Source: Candidatus Merdenecus merdavium (GTDB lineage Bacteria; Bacillota; Clostridia; Lachnospirales; Lachnospiraceae). Taken from it: a stretch of DNA of 18,241 bases. This document shows, in pieces, positions 1 to 6,712 of the stretch; the first letter of the stretch is position 1; the number at the start of each line of letters is the position of its first letter. The notes under the pieces were generated by a model, which was not told the DNA's origin, ran no database searches, and was given only the letters and a program-made list of their open reading frames with translations. Both the position numbers and the translations under genes were made by a program. The DNA is taken from positions 1-18,241 of the forward strand of contig DVLR01000324.1 of NCBI GenBank assembly GCA_018715425.1, read 5' to 3'.

Positions 1-29
1 TTGCATAATAAAATTATTTGTAGTATAAT
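1..29 (+). promoter_or_regulatory. Sigma-A-type promoter of the nitroreductase gene
   Basis: TTGCAT at 1-6 and a perfect TATAAT at 24-29 are separated by 17 bases, so transcription should begin near base 36. The -35 box sits on the window edge, so sequence upstream of it cannot be judged. The predicted transcript has an untranslated leader of about 160 bases before the ATG at 198. Confidence 0.7.
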
Positions 30-38
30 AAATACAAG

Positions 39-58
39 TTATTACTATATAGTAATAA
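39..58. promoter_or_regulatory. 20-bp perfect palindrome at the transcription start, candidate operator
   Basis: TTATTACTATATAGTAATAA reads the same on both strands and begins about 10 bases after the -10 box, overlapping the start of the predicted transcript. That position suits a repressor dimer. In Bacillus subtilis the nitroreductase genes yodC and hypO are controlled by MarR/DUF24 (HxlR-type) redox or quinone sensors at AT-rich palindromes, so such a regulator is a reasonable guess; none is encoded in the window. The loop-less palindrome makes a poor RNA hairpin, which favours a DNA site. Confidence 0.5.
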
Positions 59-100
59 AAAATAATAATAAAGACGATAATAGAGATAAAGTAAAAACTA

Positions 101-182
101 GTTGGAAGAAAAAAATCAGAAAGGATACCACAATAGATTCTTCCAACCTTAATCTTGTGGTACTGCCTAATACAGGCAGGAG
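101..182 (+). promoter_or_regulatory. Structured 5' leader of the nitroreductase gene (possible pseudoknot or switch)
   Basis: Three perfect pairings are visible. Stem A joins 101-110 (GTTGGAAGAA) to 138-147. Stem B joins 126-133 (TACCACAA) to 155-162. Stem C joins 163-168 (CTGCCT) to 174-179 around the loop AATAC. The 5' arm of B lies inside the loop of A and its 3' arm outside, so A and B either form an H-type pseudoknot or exclude each other. Stem C abuts B and overlaps the AGGAG at 178-182, the best ribosome binding site for the gene. I do not recognise a known riboswitch class. The 7-base linker 148-154 is short for crossing a 10-bp stem, so alternating conformers may be likelier than a full pseudoknot. 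Confidence 0.45.
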
Positions 183-197
183 ATGGTAATGTAAAGG

Positions 198-797
198 ATG
201 AATAGACAATTTTTAGATGCAGTAAAAAATAGAAGAAGTATCTACGCAATTAGTAATGAAACAACCATTACAGATGAAGAATTAGAAGATCTAATTAAAG
301 AAAGTGTTAAATATGCACCAACAGCTTTCCATGCACAAAATAGTAGAGTGATCCTTTTACTAGGAGAGCACCATGTGGAGTTGTGGGATTCTATTGAAGC
401 CGCATTAAGAAAGGTTGTACCAGAAGAAAGCTTCGCTCCAACAAAGGAAAAAATGGACGCTTATCGGGGCGGATATGGAACTATTTTATTCTACGAAAAT
501 TACAATGTCGTAGAAGAATTACAGGAAAAATATCCTCTATATCAAGGGAATTTCCCTATTTGGTCACAACAAGAACAAGGAATCGTTCAGTTTATTATTT
601 GGACTGCACTAGAAGAAGTTGGACTAGGAGCGACGCTACAACATTATACCGAAATGATTGAAGAAGAGCTAAAAGAAAAACTACAGATTCCAAAAGGATA
701 TCGTTTAATCGGTCAAATGCCATTTGGTAAGATGGTAGCACCAGCAGGAGAAAAAGAATTTATTCCTCTCGATCAAAGAGTGAAAGTATTAAAGTAG
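198..797 (+). CDS. Nitroreductase family protein (Frm2/Hbn1-like)
   Basis: A 199-residue flavoenzyme of the nitroreductase fold, expected to be a cytoplasmic FMN-dependent homodimer reducing nitro, quinone or similar compounds with NAD(P)H; the true substrate is unknown. RRSIY at residues 12-16 is the usual N-terminal FMN-phosphate contact. PTAFHAQNSR at 41-50 and the WTALEEVGLGATLQHY region near 135-150 match the compact Frm2/Hbn1 and YdgI-like branch. Length is normal for that branch. The ATG at 198 is the first start after an in-frame stop at 192-194. The nearest good Shine-Dalgarno (AGGAG, 178-182) is 15 bases away, while AAAGG directly abuts the ATG; neither is optimal, which suggests that translation depends on the leader structure. 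The gene stands alone between its own promoter and a strong hairpin. Confidence 0.88.
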   Translation: MNRQFLDAVKNRRSIYAISNETTITDEELEDLIKESVKYAPTAFHAQNSRVILLLGEHHVELWDSIEAALRKVVPEESFAPTKEKMDAYRGGYGTILFYENYNVVEELQEKYPLYQGNFPIWSQQEQGIVQFIIWTALEEVGLGATLQHYTEMIEEELKEKLQIPKGYRLIGQMPFGKMVAPAGEKEFIPLDQRVKVLK

Positions 798-805
798 ATC
801 TTGTT

Positions 806-851
806 AATTAGAAATGGGAATTCTCTATTTTGAGAATTCCCATTTCTAATT
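806..851. terminator. Strong 20-bp hairpin after the nitroreductase gene
   Basis: The arms 806-825 and 832-851 pair perfectly around the 6-base loop TATTTT. It begins 8 bases after the stop codon. No long T run follows on the plus strand, only TTC, so it may work as a weakly U-dependent terminator or as a 3' stabilising structure. Confidence 0.7.
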
Positions 852-986
852 TCATCAAGGTTACACATGGGTGATCTCCTGCATATTTGTGAAGTCTCAT
901 GATAAGAAAGTCAATAAAAAGAGTGGATCTTCCATAGGAGAAGATGTTAAGATAGATGAAGAATATGAAATAGTTGAGAGGTACTT

Positions 987-2138
987 ATGAAAACAATAAA
1001 ATTATATGAACATGACGCTTATATAAAAGAGTTTGAGGCTAAGGTTATAGAGTGCATACCAGTAAAAAAGGGATATGATGTCATCTTAGACCAAACAGCT
1101 TTTTTTCCTGAAGGTGGTGGTCAGCCTTCAGATCAAGGAACATTAAATGGATATCCAGTGGAAGATGTTCAGATGATGGATGGAGAAATTCGCCATCGTA
1201 TTTCAGAAGAATTAGAACCAGATACTTATGTCAAAGGGAAAATTCTTTGGGATAAACGTTTTAGGATTATGCAAAATCATTCTGGTGAGCATATCGTTAC
1301 AGGAATTATTCACAACCGATTTGGATATGATAATGTTGGATTTCATATGGGGAGTGAAGCCGTAACTCTAGATCTAAATGGAACCATTACAGCTGAGCAA
1401 TTAGATGAAATAGAAGAAAAGGCCAATGAATATATCCGAGATAATATCCCTATAAAAGCAATCTATCCTACAAAAGAAGAAGAAGAAACCTTAGAATATA
1501 GAAGTAAAATGGAAATTGAAAGGGATCTTCGTGTGATTGTCATTGAAGGAGCTGATGTTTGTGCTTGTTGCGGAACTCATACAAATACTACTGGAGAAAT
1601 AGGCTTGATCAAATTGTTAGGATTGCAAGCCCATAAAGGCGGTGTTAGAATTTCCATGTTAGCAGGAAGAGACGCACTGGATGATTACCACAATAAACAT
1701 AAGCAGGTAGTGAATATTTCCAGAATGTTATCGGCGAAAACGGGTCAGGTAGATGGAGCCGTAAAAAAAATGCAAAGTGACTATGAAACCTTAAAATTAA
1801 ACATGATGGAACGGACAAAAGAGCTTTTAGAAGAAAAAGCAAAAGGAGTAAAAGAAGGAACATCCTATCTATGCGTAAAAGAAAACTTAAATGGAAATGA
1901 TTTACGTCTGTATGTGAATTTGCTCATGGAAAGATGCAAAGTGGTATTGGCATTATCTCCAGGAAAAGATCAAGGGTTTTCTTATATTATAGGAAGCAAG
2001 GAGCAAGACTGTAAAGGGATTGGACAAAAATTAAATCAGGAATTTAATGGAAGGGGCGGTGGAAGTCCTCAAATGGTCCAGGGAAACTTGCAGGGGACTT
2101 ATGAAGAAATTAAAGAATTATTCATAAGCTTATTATAA
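987..2138 (+). CDS. Alanyl-tRNA editing protein (AlaX-L type, with DHHA1 domain)
   Basis: A stand-alone homologue of the AlaRS editing and C-terminal domains, expected to hydrolyse mischarged Ser- or Gly-tRNA(Ala). The 383 residues hold the FFPEGGGQPSD motif at 39-49, then the zinc site: H98 and H102 in QNHSGEHIV, and C194/H198 in CACCGTH (192-198). These are the AlaX/AlaRS HxxxH and CxxxH ligands and all are present. A charged helical segment at about 230-290 links to a DHHA1-like C-terminus ending in a Gly-rich GRGGGSPQMVQG stretch (356-366). Length fits the long AlaX class; there is no aminoacylation domain. The start is supported by GAGAGG shortly before the ATG. No convincing promoter was seen in the 135 bases upstream. 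spoVT follows 96 bases later behind its own likely promoter. Confidence 0.9.
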   Translation: MKTIKLYEHDAYIKEFEAKVIECIPVKKGYDVILDQTAFFPEGGGQPSDQGTLNGYPVEDVQMMDGEIRHRISEELEPDTYVKGKILWDKRFRIMQNHSGEHIVTGIIHNRFGYDNVGFHMGSEAVTLDLNGTITAEQLDEIEEKANEYIRDNIPIKAIYPTKEEEETLEYRSKMEIERDLRVIVIEGADVCACCGTHTNTTGEIGLIKLLGLQAHKGGVRISMLAGRDALDDYHNKHKQVVNISRMLSAKTGQVDGAVKKMQSDYETLKLNMMERTKELLEEKAKGVKEGTSYLCVKENLNGNDLRLYVNLLMERCKVVLALSPGKDQGFSYIIGSKEQDCKGIGQKLNQEFNGRGGGSPQMVQGNLQGTYEEIKELFISLL

Positions 2139-2150
2139 TTCAAAAAAAGA

Positions 2151-2179
2151 GAATAAATTCCTCTATCTTACAGATAATA
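2151..2179 (+). promoter_or_regulatory. Sigma-G-like (forespore) promoter before spoVT
   Basis: GAATA at 2151-2155 and GATAATA at 2173-2179 are 17 bases apart. In Bacillus the SigG consensus is about GMATR, 17-18 bases, CATWMTA, so the first element fits fully and the second in 6 of 7 positions. Bacillus subtilis spoVT is known to be read by SigG in the forespore, which agrees. The predicted start is near 2186, about 50 bases before the ATG. No good sigma-A pair was found here. Confidence 0.5.
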
Positions 2180-2234
2180 CATTTAGAGAAGTAAGTGTAA
2201 TATTATAGACAAAAGTAAATGGAGGAATCATGAA

Positions 2235-2780
2235 ATGAAGGCGACTGGAATTGTTCGAAGAATAGATGATCTTGGCCGAGTGGTCATACCAAAGGAAATT
2301 AGAAGGACCTTAAGAATTAGAGAAGGTGATCCACTGGAGATCTTCACGGATCGAGAAGGAGAGATTATACTGAAAAAATATTCTCCCATTGGAGAATTAA
2401 GCGCATTTGCCAAAGAATATGCGGAATCTCTAGCTTTATCTTCAGGTCATATTGCATGTATCACAGATCGTGATCAGATCATTGCTGTTGCTGGAGGAAG
2501 TAAAAAGGATTTTATGGGTAAATTTATTAGTAAAGAGTTGGAACATACCATCAATGAGCGAGAAAATATTTTGGCAATGCCAGGAGAAAAGTCTTATGTT
2601 CGTATCATCAATGATGAGATAGAAGCATATCCTCAAGCGATTACTCCGATTATATGCCAAGGAGATGCCATTGGTTCAGTGGCTTTATTGGGAAAAAACC
2701 TTAAAGTGCCAATGACAGAGCTAGAACAAAAACTCATTACTTGTGCGGCAATGTTTTTAGGTCGCCAGATGGAGCAGTAG
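2235..2780 (+). CDS. spoVT: Stage V sporulation protein T, AbrB-family transcription regulator
   Basis: SpoVT is a tetrameric DNA-binding regulator that adjusts forespore gene expression late in sporulation. The 181-residue length is typical. The AbrB swapped-hairpin domain occupies residues 1 to about 50 (MKATGIVRRIDDLGRVVIPK, then EIRRTLRIREGDPLEIF), and the rest, about 56-178, is the GAF-like domain seen in SpoVT. GGAGG at 2221-2225 lies 9 bases before the ATG. A two-codon frame, ATG AAA TGA (2230-2238), overlaps the true start in another frame. The 64-residue protein downstream begins only a few bases after the spoVT stop, so the two are probably translated from one message. Its presence marks the host as a likely endospore former. 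Confidence 0.95.
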   Translation: MKATGIVRRIDDLGRVVIPKEIRRTLRIREGDPLEIFTDREGEIILKKYSPIGELSAFAKEYAESLALSSGHIACITDRDQIIAVAGGSKKDFMGKFISKELEHTINERENILAMPGEKSYVRIINDEIEAYPQAITPIICQGDAIGSVALLGKNLKVPMTELEQKLITCAAMFLGRQMEQ

Positions 2781-2791
2781 GAGGAACGATG

Positions 2792-2986
2792 ATGGAAAGA
2801 AATGAAATGCCAATTGGATTTACCATGTCTTTATCTATGGATTTACAAGCCTTAAACCATTATGCTCAATTACCTAAAGAAACACAAGATCAGATCATAT
2901 CTTACGTATCACAACCAGGAGAAGGCATGGAACCCAAAAGAAGAATAGAGGATGTCATACAGAAATTACATGATAGAATGTATTAA
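2792..2986 (+). CDS. Small conserved-looking protein of unknown function, cotranscribed with spoVT
   Basis: A 64-residue protein beginning MERNEMPIGFTMSLSMDLQA. AGGAGG at 2779-2784 overlaps the spoVT stop codon and sits 7 bases before this ATG; the ATG at 2789 is a less well spaced alternative, giving one more residue. There is no membrane segment or signal peptide. The pattern (Pro-Ile-Gly-Phe, Met-rich segment, LPKETQDQIISYV, then a charged helix ending QKLHDRMY) resembles short proteins found in many Clostridia with no assigned function; that resemblance is from memory. The codon use and the RBS make it a real gene, and translational coupling to spoVT suggests expression in the forespore. 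The role is unknown. Confidence 0.75.
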   Translation: MERNEMPIGFTMSLSMDLQALNHYAQLPKETQDQIISYVSQPGEGMEPKRRIEDVIQKLHDRMY

Positions 2987-2991
2987 AGAGC

Positions 2992-3021
2992 AGCCTGCTG
3001 ACGAAGCTTACTCAGCAGGCT
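2992..3021. terminator. Bidirectional terminator between convergent genes
   Basis: AGCCTGCTGA (2992-3001) pairs perfectly with 3012-3021 around a 10-base loop, and T-rich sequence follows on the plus strand. It ends the spoVT unit. Its right arm also holds the first bases of the stop codon of the minus-strand carboxypeptidase, so the same stem probably serves both directions. Confidence 0.8.
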
Positions 3022-3595
3022 ATATTTGCTTATTTTTATGTTTCCAATATTCTTCTAGGGTAAGGCCTGTTAGGCTAAGATAGAGTGATAGAGATTTTGT
3101 TACATAGCGAATATGCCAAGGTTCATATGCAAAACCTGTAATATCTTCCTTGCCTTTTGGATAGCGTAAAATAAAACCATATAGAGCAGCATGATGTTTT
3201 AGCCAGATCCCTTCTTTCGTATCTTCAAAAGAATCCACTAAATCAAAGTCTATTTGTGGGCAGGAAACATCTAAAGCCAGGCCTGTCTGGTGCTCACTAC
3301 TACCAGGAGGAGCAATGAATTGACTGGTATGTTCTATGCCTTTCTTTTTTATGCTGTTACGGTAGATCTCTTGTTGCCTTTCAAAGGATCGATAACCAGA
3401 AATGCCCCATAGTTCTAAACCACAGGCGGCACTTCTGTTAAAAAGACACTGGGCAGCAAGGGCTGCATTGCGCCTTAGCAAACGCTTAGGATCAGAAGTA
3501 GGGGCATCAAAAGGAATTTCTACAGGGATTAAATCTTCTGGCTTATAATCAGAAGATAAGAGATGTTGCTTATTCACTAGAGTTGCATAGTCCAT
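3020..3595 (-). CDS. VanY/M15B-family D-alanyl-D-alanine carboxypeptidase without signal peptide
   Basis: A zinc D,D-peptidase (or dipeptidase) that removes a terminal D-Ala from peptidoglycan stem peptides. With the start at 3595 it has 191 residues. The M15 signature is complete: SGYRS at 66-70, then S-x-H-x-x-G-x-A-x-D giving H102 and D109, then E158-P-W-H161 with catalytic Glu and third zinc ligand. The frame is open up to 3655, but AAGGAG (plus-strand 3606-3611) precedes only the 3595 start, and no Shine-Dalgarno precedes the upstream ATGs. Neither version begins with a signal peptide or lipobox, which is odd for a VanY and suggests cytoplasmic action on recycled muropeptides or precursors, or non-classical release. 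It follows pncB on the same strand with 129 bases and a hairpin between. Confidence 0.87.
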   Translation of the reverse strand: MDYATLVNKQHLLSSDYKPEDLIPVEIPFDAPTSDPKRLLRRNAALAAQCLFNRSAACGLELWGISGYRSFERQQEIYRNSIKKKGIEHTSQFIAPPGSSEHQTGLALDVSCPQIDFDLVDSFEDTKEGIWLKHHAALYGFILRYPKGKEDITGFAYEPWHIRYVTKSLSLYLSLTGLTLEEYWKHKNKQI

Positions 3596-3657
3596 TAAGA
3601 AGTGGCTCCTTTCTAGGAATTTCTTCATATCTATGTATTCTATGAACAGGGGCATTG

Positions 3658-3707
3658 ATTTAGAACCAAACAGTAAAAAAAGAAGGTATGACTGTTTGGC
3701 TCTAAAT
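3658..3707 (-). terminator. Long hairpin between pncB and the carboxypeptidase gene
   Basis: The 17-base arms 3658-3674 and 3691-3707 pair throughout in minus-strand RNA with a single G-U pair; on the plus strand the same position is an A-C mismatch, so the structure is tuned for the minus-strand transcript. It begins 18 bases after the pncB stop. No good U run follows, so partial termination or mRNA end protection between the two genes is likely. Confidence 0.6.
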
Positions 3708-3724
3708 AGAAGTATAAATCGTAA

Positions 3725-5191
3725 TTATAAGTTTAAGTTTCTCATACTCATTTGATCTAATAGCTTGCTCTTAATATCATAAAGCTTTTGAGATAGATCC
3801 ACATAAACATTATGTGGGTTGATCAAACGTCTCGTTTCATCCCATAGAGTATCTAATTCGTTTTGGCAGTAAGCTTGGATATCCATAACTTCTGGAGATT
3901 CGTAAACGCATTCTCCTTGGATAAAAACAGGTACCAATAACTCTCTTAAGGTATAAGTTCCACCGAGTAATTTCGTTTTCTTCCATGTTTCTATTGGATC
4001 AAAAAGCATCAAAGGTTGGCTTTCGTCAAAAGTTTCATCAACTAAAGTAATTAAATCAGCCTTAATCTTCCCTGTGGCCTTTTCGTAGACGCGATAGATG
4101 GTTTTATTCCCGGGGTTTGTAATTTTTTCGGTATTTTCAGAAAGCTTGATCTTAGGTTGAAAATCTGTATCCCCTTCTGATTTAATGGCAGCTAACTTAT
4201 AAACACCGCCAAAGGCAGGGCAATCCTTTGAAGTAATCAAGTTGGTTCCTACGCCCCAAGAAGTGATCTTTGCACCTTGAGTTTTTAAACTATCAATGAG
4301 ATATTCATCTAAATCACTGGAAGCAGAAATAATAGCATCTTGAAAACCAGCTTCATCTAACATTCTTCTGGCTTTTTTAGAGATATAAGCTAAATCGCCA
4401 CTATCTAAACGGATACCGTAGCCAGGACCTAATCGACCTTCATCTTTTAATTTTTGAAAGACTTTAATTGCATTTGGAACACCAGATTTTAAGGTGTCAT
4501 AAGTATCTACTAATAAAGTACAAGAGTTAGGATATAGATGGGCATATTTTTCAAATGCAGTATATTCGTCTGGGAAACTCATAATCCAGCTATGGGCATG
4601 GGTCCCTTTAGCTGGAACATCAAATAACTTTCCAGCAAGGACATTGGAGGTTCCCACACATCCACCGATGATTGCTGCCCTGGCACCATAAATACCAGCA
4701 TCTGGACCTTGGGCTCTGCGTAGACCGAATTCTAAAACGCCATCACCATTTGCAGCATATACCACTCTTGAAGCTTTCGTTGCAATCAAGCTTTGATGAT
4801 TGATAATGGTAAGCAGTGCAGTTTCGATTAACTGTGCTTCCATAATAGGTGCAATAACCTTTAATAAAGGTTCTTTTGGGAATACTACGGTTCCTTCTGG
4901 AATAGCATAGATATCACCAGAGAACTTAAATGTGGTAAGATAAGATAAAAAACTTTCTTCAAATAAAGACAAACTACGTAGATACTGTATATCCTCCTCT
5001 GAAAAAGAAAGATTTTTAATATATTCCACTACTTGTTCTAAACCTGCAGCAATGGCATATCCACTCTTACTGGGATTGTTTCTATAGAACATATCAAAAA
5101 TTACAGGCTCATTGGAATGGTTCATATAGTAACCCTGCATCATGGTTAACTCATAGAGATCAGTTAGCAGAGTTAAATTATTTGTACTCAT
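3725..5191 (-). CDS. pncB: Nicotinate phosphoribosyltransferase
   Basis: It makes nicotinate mononucleotide from nicotinate, PRPP and ATP, the entry step of the Preiss-Handler route to NAD. The 488 residues start with the family hallmark LLTDLYELTMMQGYY (8-22). FGLRRAQGPDAG (155-166) and GGCVGTSNVLAG (176-187) are substrate-site motifs, and GTHAHSW (196-202) carries the His that is phosphorylated during catalysis (H198 by the usual pattern). RLDSGDL follows further on. Length fits the bacterial/human-type enzyme rather than the shorter E. coli type. GGAG lies 7 bases before the ATG. The upstream region has an extended -10 promoter within ATGGT half-sites, so NAD- or nicotinate-responsive control is plausible but unproven. 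Confidence 0.95.
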   Translation of the reverse strand: MSTNNLTLLTDLYELTMMQGYYMNHSNEPVIFDMFYRNNPSKSGYAIAAGLEQVVEYIKNLSFSEEDIQYLRSLSLFEESFLSYLTTFKFSGDIYAIPEGTVVFPKEPLLKVIAPIMEAQLIETALLTIINHQSLIATKASRVVYAANGDGVLEFGLRRAQGPDAGIYGARAAIIGGCVGTSNVLAGKLFDVPAKGTHAHSWIMSFPDEYTAFEKYAHLYPNSCTLLVDTYDTLKSGVPNAIKVFQKLKDEGRLGPGYGIRLDSGDLAYISKKARRMLDEAGFQDAIISASSDLDEYLIDSLKTQGAKITSWGVGTNLITSKDCPAFGGVYKLAAIKSEGDTDFQPKIKLSENTEKITNPGNKTIYRVYEKATGKIKADLITLVDETFDESQPLMLFDPIETWKKTKLLGGTYTLRELLVPVFIQGECVYESPEVMDIQAYCQNELDTLWDETRRLINPHNVYVDLSQKLYDIKSKLLDQMSMRNLNL

Positions 5192-5215
5192 GTGTTTTCT
5201 CCTTTGGTTTCTTTC

Positions 5216-5270
5216 ATGGTTAAAATAAGTTATGGTTTATTATACCATATAGAGGAAAAAGTTAAACCAT
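5216..5270. promoter_or_regulatory. Cluster of four ATGGT half-sites over the pncB promoter
   Basis: ATGGT occurs at 5216 and 5232 on the plus strand and, inverted as ACCAT, at 5244-5248 and 5266-5270. They form a nested pair of dyads: TATGGT-N7-ACCATA (5231-5249) centred on the -10 box, and ATGGTT/AACCAT (5216-5221 and 5265-5270) around it. This layout suits a repressor that covers the promoter. NAD-salvage genes in Firmicutes are often under NiaR, but I cannot confirm a NiaR match. Confidence 0.4.
5239..5266 (-). promoter_or_regulatory. Extended -10 promoter of pncB
   Basis: On the minus strand TGGTATAAT (plus 5239-5247) gives a perfect -10 with the TGN extension. TTTAAC at plus 5261-5266 is a poor -35, 16 bases away. 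The predicted start is near 5232, about 40 bases before the ATG. Confidence 0.6.
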
Positions 5271-5385
5271 TTGTTGTAATTTATCAACAAGGATAGCAAA
5301 ACAGCCATCACAGGCCATGAACACAATCTATATAAAAACCGTAAATAGCATAAAAGGTTCAATGAAAAAATATAAGGAAAGAATA

Positions 5386-5414
5386 TTGACTAAGGTAGCT
5401 GGAGACAGTAAGAT
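5386..5414 (+). promoter_or_regulatory. Probable promoter of the cation efflux gene
   Basis: TTGACT (5386-5391) is followed after 17 bases by TAAGAT (5409-5414), a weak -10. The start would be near 5421, about 20 bases before the ATG. No yybP-type manganese riboswitch can fit in so short a leader. Confidence 0.45.
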
Positions 5415-5439
5415 AGAGACATGAGAAAGAGGGAATGAT

Positions 5440-6621
5440 ATGACAGACTTTTTGGTTCGGACATGGATTAAAGATTATAAAAATACAGAAAGTGGTACTG
5501 TGAGAACGGCATACGGTGTTTTAGCAAGTGTGGTAGGTATCATCTGTAACTTATTATTATTTGTAGTAAAAATCATAATCGGAATAGCTTTAAATAGTAT
5601 TTCTGTTATGGCAGATGCTTTTAACAACTTATCTGACGCTGCTTCTTGTGTCATTAGCTTTGTAGGAGTAAAACTAGCAGATAGACCAGCAGATAAAGAG
5701 CATCCTTTTGGTCATGGAAGGATTGAGTATATATCTGCACTGATGGTATCCTTTTTAATTATTGAAGTAGGATTTACATTTTTAAAAGATGGAATTAAAA
5801 AAATACAATCTCCAGAGACCATTAGCTTTCGTTTGATCTCTATTATATTTTTGTTCCTTTCCATAGGCGTTAAACTATGGATGGCCTTTTTTAATAAGAA
5901 ACTTGGGATGAAGATTCAATCTAAAGTCATGAGCGCAACGGCAGCAGATGCTATTGGAGACGTAGTTGCAACCTCTGCTACCATATTCGGTTTGGTGGTT
6001 TTTCAGTTATCAGGAAAAAATATGGATGGATATATTGGGATCTTAGTAGCAATTTTTGTTATGTGGTCTGGTATCGGTATTGCAAAAGATACCTTAGAGC
6101 CATTAATAGGAGAATCCATTGATCCAGAACTATATAAAAGGGTAACAGATTTAGTGGAAAGCTACGATGGAATCGTAGGTAGTCATGATCTGATCATACA
6201 TAACTATGGACCTAATAAAAGTATGGGATCCATTCATGCAGAAGTACCGTCAGATGTGGATATTAATGTATCCCACGAAATCATCGATAAAATCGAAAGA
6301 GATGCTCATAAAAAAATCGGAATATTGTTAGTGATCCACATGGATCCCATTGAAACTAAGGATAAAAAGATCCTCAATACGAAAAATTTTGTAGAACAGA
6401 TCATAGAGCAAGTAGATCCAGAGCTTAGTTTCCACGATTTTCGTATGGTGGATGGTGTCCAGCAGGTGAATTTGATCTTTGACCTGGTGGTGCCGTTTAA
6501 CTATGATGAAGGGAAAGAGGAAAAAGTCAGCAATCAGATCAAAAGAGCTATGAAAGAAATAGATCCTAAGTATGAATGCGTGATTACCTTTGATCGTCCT
6601 TATGTTGAGGAAGAAGAGTAG
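5440..6621 (+). CDS. Cation diffusion facilitator (CDF) transporter, probably Mn2+ efflux
   Basis: A 393-residue membrane antiporter expected to expel divalent metal in exchange for protons. Six hydrophobic segments lie within residues about 25-225. The metal site is N62-x-x-x-D66 in TM2 (ADAFNNLSDAAS) and D170-x-x-x-D174 in TM5 (ADAIGD). This N-D-D-D set is the one described for manganese exporters such as pneumococcal MntE, whereas zinc CDFs carry His in these motifs. DRPADKEHPFGHGRIEY (81-97) is the conserved loop after TM2. The cytoplasmic part (about 225-393) is longer than a single CDF C-terminal domain: a first metal-binding-like fold to about 305 and an extra about 90 residues ending in an acidic tail. 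GAGGG at 5429-5433 lies 6 bases before the ATG. No clear terminator follows, so its transcript may run into the tRNA gene. Confidence 0.9.
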   Translation: MTDFLVRTWIKDYKNTESGTVRTAYGVLASVVGIICNLLLFVVKIIIGIALNSISVMADAFNNLSDAASCVISFVGVKLADRPADKEHPFGHGRIEYISALMVSFLIIEVGFTFLKDGIKKIQSPETISFRLISIIFLFLSIGVKLWMAFFNKKLGMKIQSKVMSATAADAIGDVVATSATIFGLVVFQLSGKNMDGYIGILVAIFVMWSGIGIAKDTLEPLIGESIDPELYKRVTDLVESYDGIVGSHDLIIHNYGPNKSMGSIHAEVPSDVDINVSHEIIDKIERDAHKKIGILLVIHMDPIETKDKKILNTKNFVEQIIEQVDPELSFHDFRMVDGVQQVNLIFDLVVPFNYDEGKEEKVSNQIKRAMKEIDPKYECVITFDRPYVEEEE

Positions 6622-6666
6622 ATACTATAGTATTCAAATAAAAACAGAAAAAAGTAAAAAAAGATC

Positions 6667-6695
6667 TTGAAAAGGTTTGGTAGATAGGTTATAAT
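6667..6695 (+). promoter_or_regulatory. Promoter of tRNA-Gln
   Basis: TTGAAA (6667-6672) and a perfect TATAAT (6690-6695) are 17 bases apart. The predicted start is about 10 bases before the mature tRNA end, as is common for single tRNA genes. Confidence 0.8.
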
Positions 6696-6712
6696 ACAAT
6701 TTGTTGAGAAAT

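Noticed and set aside
101..182. T-box or FMN riboswitch as the identity of the leader
   Set aside because: No T-box sequence (UGGN context) with antiterminator, and the leader is too short and lacks the six-helix FMN pattern.
1..189. 62-codon frame from TTG at base 1
   Set aside because: Low-complexity Asn/Lys/Ile-rich translation, no RBS, and it runs through the promoter, palindrome and structured leader of the nitroreductase gene.
922..940. ATCTTC / GAAGAT hairpin before the tRNA editing gene
   Set aside because: Six AT-rich pairs only, no T run and no clear link to the start; not distinguishable from chance.
5271..5290. Rex operator before pncB
   Set aside because: The arms TTGTTG/CAACAA look Rex-like, but the dyad is 20 bases long where Rex sites are 18, and the inner TAA/TTA bases do not match.
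6622..6633. ATACTATAGTAT palindrome as terminator of the cation efflux gene
   Set aside because: Short, AT-only-strength stem without loop or T run; too weak to terminate.
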